64,000 bases of DNA from Dokdonia sp. 4H-3-7-5 (lineage in GTDB: Bacteria; Bacteroidota; Bacteroidia; Flavobacteriales; Flavobacteriaceae): contig NC_015496.1 in the NCBI RefSeq assembly GCF_000212355.1, forward strand, positions 2,182,501 to 2,246,500, in the 5' to 3' direction. Positions 59,708-64,000 of the stretch are shown one piece after another. Every line of letters begins with the position of its first letter. The first letter of the stretch is position 1. Under the pieces are notes generated by a model. It saw only the letters and a program-made list of their open reading frames with translations, searched no databases and was not told the DNA's origin. The position numbers and the translations under genes were made by a program.

Positions 59708-60589
59708 TTAGTTTTGCTCTATTTCGGTTTCAATAGTGATATCAAATGTTGCACCTGGCGCAAGCGTTTTATAAGAACCTTTTTTAGTGATATCGATACT
59801 TTCATCTTCACTGTCTGGAAGTCCTATCCACGGTTCAATACACACATAATCTGCAGCGGGTTTTGACCATAAAGCAAGGTTAGGATAATCCTTAAAGCGC
59901 ACGATGACTCCTTTCTTTTCATCTTTTTTACGCAGTCGTACCCAGTCATAATTAATGTCTGTAAAGATGAGGGCATCTTCATTGAAAAGCCTTTCTGAGA
60001 GTGGTAAGAGTCCGCCATTAGTTTTGATAGCTCGTTTTTCAGGAGATAATAACCCACTATCTCCTAGCGTGCGCGAGGTAAGATCTAGCGTCTCTGGAAA
60101 TTCAATCACATAATTAGATAGTGCAGTATGCTCATCAAGTGGGCAAGCATAAGCAGTGTGACCACCACAGGCAAAATGCATAGGCACGGTATCATTATTT
60201 GTAACCGTATAGGTCATTAATAATCGATACTCAACAAGGGTAAAGCTTACGCGAAAATGGAACGTATATGGATACTGTCGTAATGTTTCATTATAACTTG
60301 TGAGCGTAAAAGAACAACTAGACGCGTCGTGCTGCTGAAAATCAAGCTGCTCATTATTTCTTATAATTCCATGCTTAGTCATAGCATAGTCTTCGCCATT
60401 AAAAACAATCTTATTCTCCTTAATATTACCAATAGCAGGAAACAACACTGGCGAACTACTTCCCCACACAGAAGGATCTATCTGCCAAATATATTCTTCA
60501 CCAGTCTCCTTATTAATTAAGGAACGTATTTCTGCCCCTTTTGAAGTAATGGTACAGATGAGGTTTTCGTTGTGGATGGTGTGGAGCAT
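59708..60589 (-). CDS. aldose 1-epimerase-like protein
   Basis: 293 residues of the galactose mutarotase-like beta-sandwich: LICTITSKGAEIRSLINKETGEEYIWQ at the start, RKH-like MTKHGIIRN, the His in FACGGHTAYACPL and Glu in CIEPWIGLPDSEDE near the end. It probably interconverts sugar anomers, perhaps a hexose or hexose-6-phosphate. It follows a membrane protein gene by 2 bases. Confidence 0.85.
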   Translation of the reverse strand: MLHTIHNENLICTITSKGAEIRSLINKETGEEYIWQIDPSVWGSSSPVLFPAIGNIKENKIVFNGEDYAMTKHGIIRNNEQLDFQQHDASSCSFTLTSYNETLRQYPYTFHFRVSFTLVEYRLLMTYTVTNNDTVPMHFACGGHTAYACPLDEHTALSNYVIEFPETLDLTSRTLGDSGLLSPEKRAIKTNGGLLPLSERLFNEDALIFTDINYDWVRLRKKDEKKGVIVRFKDYPNLALWSKPAADYVCIEPWIGLPDSEDESIDITKKGSYKTLAPGATFDITIETEIEQN

Positions 60590-60591
60590 GG

Positions 60592-61092
60592 TTACATTTT
60601 TTGTGTTGGATTGTCTATATGTGCATCATCATGATTTTTTACTTCCCAAATTAAGACAATAGCCACGATTAGATATCTAAATATAGGAGCTAATGCCAGG
60701 TTTGCTAGAAGTTGTAAGTTTTCTTTTTTTAGCTCATAGTAGTAGTCAAACTCAGTTGGAAAAGTACTAATCAAAAAACCAGTTCCATAGAAGGATGATA
60801 GAAATTGTAATAGCATAATTATAAAAAATATTGAAATCAAACTAAACAAACATTTCTTACTATTTATGATAATGGATGATTTGATATACTTCGCACATAC
60901 TACTATAGCGATTGTAAAAATAACAGTACCCGTTATTTCAGGCATCCATAAAGAGCTTATCGAATTAGAATTGTAAATTATTAGAAATTGTTCTAGCACA
61001 TACTTGATTAAGTGAGTGAATTCTAAAATTGAGAGTAAACTAAATGCTCCTATTCCTAAGAGGCTTATGAGTGTATGTTTATTTATTTTCAA
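60592..61092 (-). CDS. four-helix membrane protein, unknown function
   Basis: 166 residues with hydrophobic segments at about 8-28, 48-68, 77-100 and 130-155. The start is a TTG at 61092 (reads MKINKHT...); no ATG precedes the first helix. A TACCTTG directly at this spot could also be a promoter -7 box, in which case the true start would be further in. No family recognised. Confidence 0.55.
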   Translation of the reverse strand: MKINKHTLISLLGIGAFSLLSILEFTHLIKYVLEQFLIIYNSNSISSLWMPEITGTVIFTIAIVVCAKYIKSSIIINSKKCLFSLISIFFIIMLLQFLSSFYGTGFLISTFPTEFDYYYELKKENLQLLANLALAPIFRYLIVAIVLIWEVKNHDDAHIDNPTQKM

Positions 61093-61206
61093 GGTAGTGT
61101 TTTTATAAATCTACGTGCTTTCTTTAGGATTTCAACTTTTATTTACAATTTAAATCGGTTGTATCCTCTGTTTATGTGAATGGAGTAGGTGTTGGAGGAA
61201 TCAAGT

Positions 61207-61220
61207 TTTCGCGAAAGCGT
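61207..61220. repeat. partial palindrome TTTCGCGAAAGCGT, intergenic
   Basis: The left arm is incomplete. It lies 130 bases before tldD; nothing else is seen in the 257-base gap. Confidence 0.6.
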
Positions 61221-61349
61221 AAAATTTTAAGATATAATTAGCATTTATACTACAAGACACCTTAACATAAATTCTGATATTATACTGCTTTTAATAATTA
61301 AATGTTAAAAACGCAATAAAACAAACAATTCAATAAAACCTAAGACCTT

Positions 61350-62984
61350 ATGAAAAGACGAAATTTTGTCCAACTCGCTGGTATGGGAGCAGGTGCCTTA
61401 ATGGTGCCATCGATGATGCTGGGAAATAATATCCCAACAGAAGCACTGCTCGAACCAGGAATGGACGTACTGCTTAAAAAACAAATGGCAGATGTCGCCC
61501 TTAATACGGCAAAAGGTTTAGGTGCTTCATATGCAGATGCTAGAATAGGGAGATACCTAAACCAGTTTGTGCGCACACGTGAAGATAAAGTGCAAGGCGT
61601 TGTAAATACCGAATCTTTTGGGATAGGGATACGCGTGATTGCAAATGGTACTTGGGGTTTTGCATCTACTAATGATGTAACGCCAGATGGTATCCAGAAG
61701 GCAACAGAACAAGCTGTAGCAATTGCTAAGGCTAACTCAAAATTCCAAACCAACCCAGTAGTGCTAGCTCCAGAAGCTTCTTACGGTGAGGTGAGCTGGA
61801 AAACGCCTATTAAAAAAGACTTTAAAGAAGTACCTGTATCTGAGAAGGTAGAGCTGTTGCTTACGGCAAATGCTGCTGCGCAGTCTAATGGTGCAAACTT
61901 TGTAAACTCTGCGCTCTTTATGGTAAATGAGCAAAAGTATTTTGCCTCTACCGAAGGTTCATATATTGATCAAGATGTGCACCGTATCTGGCCTACATTT
62001 GGCGTGACGGCTGTAGGTGGTGGTAAGTTTAAAACCCGCCAGGCTATGAGTGCTCCTATGGGACTTGGGTATGAATACCTAGATGGTCTTGAGTCAGAAA
62101 AACTTGAAGGTCCGCAAGGATTGAAGTTATATAGAAATAGCTACGATATTATAGAAGATGCTGCCATGGCTGCAAAGCAGGCTAAAGAAATGCTTACTGC
62201 AAAGTCTGTAGATGCTGGAAAATATGATCTTGTACTAGAGCCTAATCACTTAGGTCTTACCATTCACGAGTCTGTAGGTCACCCTACGGAGCTTGATCGT
62301 GTACTTGGGTATGAGGCAAACTATGCAGGAACAAGTTTTGCAACCATAGATAAGTGGAAGTCTAAAAACTTTAAATATGGTAGTGACCTGGTAAACATTG
62401 TAGCAGATAAGCAACAAGTGGGATCACTAGGAGCTGTAGGCTGGGATGATGAAGGTGTAAAAACCAAGCAATGGGATATCATACGTAATGGTGTGCTGGT
62501 AAATTACCAAGCAATACGTGACCAAGTACAAATGATAGATCAGAACGAATCTCATGGATGTTGTTATGCGCAAAGTTGGAATGATGTACAGTTCCAGCGT
62601 ATGCCTAACATCTCACTAGAGCCAGGTAAAGAGCCGTATTCTATTAATGATATGATTAAAGATGTAGAAAAAGGAATCTACATTGCAGGTCGTGGATCTT
62701 ATTCTATAGACCAGCAGCGATATAACTTCCAGTTTGGAGGTACGATGTATTACGAGATTAAGGATGGAAAAATAGTTGGGATGCTTAATGATGTAGCATA
62801 CCAATCTAATACACAAGAGTTCTGGAATTCTTGTGCAAAAATATGTGATCAGAGTGACTACCGTCTCTTTGGATCATTCTTCGACGGGAAAGGGCAACCT
62901 TCACAAGTGAGCGCAGTATCACATGGAAGTGCCACGACACGATTTAATGATATTAATGTGATCAACACGGGTCGTAACGTTTAA
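61350..62984 (+). CDS. tldD: TldD-family metalloprotease
   Basis: 544 residues with a Tat-like N-terminus (MKRRNFVQLAGMGAGALMVPSM; the twin Arg is followed by a non-charged stretch). The catalytic HExxxH site is HESVGH in LTIHESVGHPTELDR near residue 310, and the C-terminal half has DEGVKTKQWDIIRNGVLVNYQAIRDQ and the typical SCAKICDQSDYRLF end. With TldE/PmbA it forms a peptidase that degrades unfolded peptides. A tldE-like gene follows 26 bases on. Confidence 0.92.
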   Translation: MKRRNFVQLAGMGAGALMVPSMMLGNNIPTEALLEPGMDVLLKKQMADVALNTAKGLGASYADARIGRYLNQFVRTREDKVQGVVNTESFGIGIRVIANGTWGFASTNDVTPDGIQKATEQAVAIAKANSKFQTNPVVLAPEASYGEVSWKTPIKKDFKEVPVSEKVELLLTANAAAQSNGANFVNSALFMVNEQKYFASTEGSYIDQDVHRIWPTFGVTAVGGGKFKTRQAMSAPMGLGYEYLDGLESEKLEGPQGLKLYRNSYDIIEDAAMAAKQAKEMLTAKSVDAGKYDLVLEPNHLGLTIHESVGHPTELDRVLGYEANYAGTSFATIDKWKSKNFKYGSDLVNIVADKQQVGSLGAVGWDDEGVKTKQWDIIRNGVLVNYQAIRDQVQMIDQNESHGCCYAQSWNDVQFQRMPNISLEPGKEPYSINDMIKDVEKGIYIAGRGSYSIDQQRYNFQFGGTMYYEIKDGKIVGMLNDVAYQSNTQEFWNSCAKICDQSDYRLFGSFFDGKGQPSQVSAVSHGSATTRFNDINVINTGRNV

Positions 62985-63010
62985 TCGTCAATTTTTAAAG
63001 AAGAAACACA

Positions 63011-64000
63011 ATGGGAATATTTTCAAAAGAAGAGGCAAAAAAAGTAATGGAGAAAGCAATGAGCTTCTCTACTGCAGATGCCTGCGTTATAAATTTAGGC
63101 GGTAGCGAGAGTGGTAACATACGTTATGCACGTAACTCTGTTTCTACATCAGGACACCAGTCTAACCAAAGTCTTGCGGTCACTGCAAGTTTTGGTAAAA
63201 AATCAGGTACAGCAACCATAGACGAGTTTGATGATGCGTCACTTGAAAAAGTGGTAAAACGTGCAGAAGAACTTGCAAAGCTTGCTCCAGAAAACCCTGA
63301 GTTTATGCAGCCACTAGGGCCGCAAACGTATGACGAGTCTAAAACGTACGTAGAAGCTACGGCAAATATGACTCCGGAGTATAGAGCACAAGTAGCAGAG
63401 AGCAGCATACAACCTGCCAAAGAAAATGATGTAACCGCAGCTGGTTTTCTAGATGGTGGTGCGGGCTTTAGCGCGATGATGAATTCTAACGGATTGTTTG
63501 CTTATAACAAGTCGACTAACGTTGAGTTTACAGTAACCATGCGATCTAACGATGGTACGGGTTCTGGATGGGTTACAAGAGATTTTAATGATGTGTCAAA
63601 ATTTGACGCAGCAGAAGCTTCAAAAGTTGCTATTGATAAGGCAGTAATGTCTCGCGAGGCAAAAGCAATCGAGCCAGGTAAGTACACCGTGATTCTTGAG
63701 CCATCTGCTGGATTGGGACTACTAGAAGGCTTAGGTCGTTCTATAAGTGCACGATCTGCAGATGAGGGAAGAAGCTTTATGTCTAAAGAAGGTGGAGGCA
63801 CTAAGATGGGTGTCAAAATTGTAGATGAGCGTGTAAACCTATGGTCAGACCCTCTTAATGAAGAAGTGCCAGCAGGTACTTGGAATGGAGAAGGGCAGCC
63901 GCTTAAAAAGACAAGCTGGATAGAAAACGGAGTGGTAAAAAACCTTGCGTATGATCGTTTCTGGGCACAAGAAAAAGGTGTAGAGCCAGTCCCTTTTCCT
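63011..64000 (+). CDS. TldE/PmbA-like metalloprotease subunit (3' end outside the window)
   Basis: The frame opens at ATG 63011 (MGIFSKEEAKKVMEKAMSFSTADACVINL) and is open for 330 codons to the window edge, without a stop. It has the TldD/PmbA-type fold (RYARNSVSTSGHQSNQSLAVTAS, FDDASLEKVVKRAEELAKLAPE, SREAKAIEPGKYTVILEPSAGLGLLEGLGR); the HExxxH is replaced by EPSAGLGLLEGLG, as is usual for the non-catalytic TldE subunit. It pairs with tldD directly upstream. Confidence 0.9.
   Translation, partial: MGIFSKEEAKKVMEKAMSFSTADACVINLGGSESGNIRYARNSVSTSGHQSNQSLAVTASFGKKSGTATIDEFDDASLEKVVKRAEELAKLAPENPEFMQPLGPQTYDESKTYVEATANMTPEYRAQVAESSIQPAKENDVTAAGFLDGGAGFSAMMNSNGLFAYNKSTNVEFTVTMRSNDGTGSGWVTRDFNDVSKFDAAEASKVAIDKAVMSREAKAIEPGKYTVILEPSAGLGLLEGLGRSISARSADEGRSFMSKEGGGTKMGVKIVDERVNLWSDPLNEEVPAGTWNGEGQPLKKTSWIENGVVKNLAYDRFWAQEKGVEPVPFP

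Noticed and set aside
1584-61220. The GCTTTCGCGAAAGC palindromes as Rho-independent terminators
   Set aside because: They have no T tract, occur inside ten coding regions, and at several places lie next to a separate, proper terminator.
1584-61220. The repeated palindrome as a CRISPR repeat
   Set aside because: Copies are 1-7 kb apart in unique sequence, with no spacer pattern and no cas genes.

Overview
The window looks like chromosomal DNA of a marine member of Flavobacteriaceae (Bacteroidota), probably close to Dokdonia; the genus is an inference from protein character and was not searched. Supporting signs are promoters of the Bacteroidota type (TAnnTTTG at -7, often extended to TAnnTTTGCACYC), few Shine-Dalgarno sequences, many short lipoproteins and PorT-like or Omp85-like outer-membrane proteins, ribosomal protein THX, a transketolase split into two genes, BshC of bacillithiol synthesis, and a zeaxanthin-type carotenoid cluster. 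No transposase, integrase, phage gene, CRISPR array or rRNA gene is visible, so this is mostly core genome.

Layout. 1-6.3 kb: mpl (minus), then ftsY, a small membrane protein, an amidase lipoprotein and rimO. 6.4-18.7 kb: a sialidase-like lipoprotein, a 0.6-kb repeat array without genes, an M14 peptidase, bshC, an AT-rich HEPN-like/MORN-like pair, trmL, an Omp85-like barrel, an M24 peptidase, and a glycosyltransferase/epimerase pair. 18.8-22.5 kb: carotenoid operon merR(CarH-like)-crtI-crtB-crtZ. 22.7-23.3 kb: tRNA-Leu and two tRNA-Lys, each with its own promoter and terminator. 23.4-38.6 kb: housekeeping genes (aroK, a PRTase, an S4 protein, split transketolase, pyrE, a NUDIX protein, yaaA, rluD, ddl, coaD, THX) mixed with an FKBP-TSP3 lipoprotein, an M14 lipoprotein, a UDG-like protein and a TPR protein. 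38.8-46.4 kb: a complete trp operon (trpE-G-[lipoprotein]-D-C-[membrane protein]-F-B-A) behind an attenuator with a Trp-Trp-Trp leader peptide. 46.5-51.1 kb: marR-yceI, then two thioredoxin-fold proteins and a persulfide dioxygenase/rhodanese group. 51.2-64 kb: di-heme peroxidase with a collagen-like lipoprotein, a cysteine-motif protein, PepSY, RCK-C, ZIP and Na+/H+ antiporter membrane proteins, an aldose-1-epimerase-like protein, and tldD with a tldE/pmbA-like gene that runs off the right edge.

The most striking signal is not a gene. A perfect palindrome, GCTTTCGCGAAAGC (often extended to ACGCTTTCGCGAAAGCGT), occurs 18 times plus five near copies, about once per 2.8 kb. It lies in gaps and also inside ten different coding regions. 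There it is read in all three codon phases (FRES, LSRK, AFAK), so selection appears to act on DNA rather than protein. It resembles in behaviour the cyanobacterial HIP1 palindrome or an uptake/segregation motif; its role here is unknown. Second in interest are the trp attenuator, the B12-photoreceptor-like regulator with a candidate operator in front of the carotenoid genes, and the inverted-repeat array at 7.7-8.2 kb.
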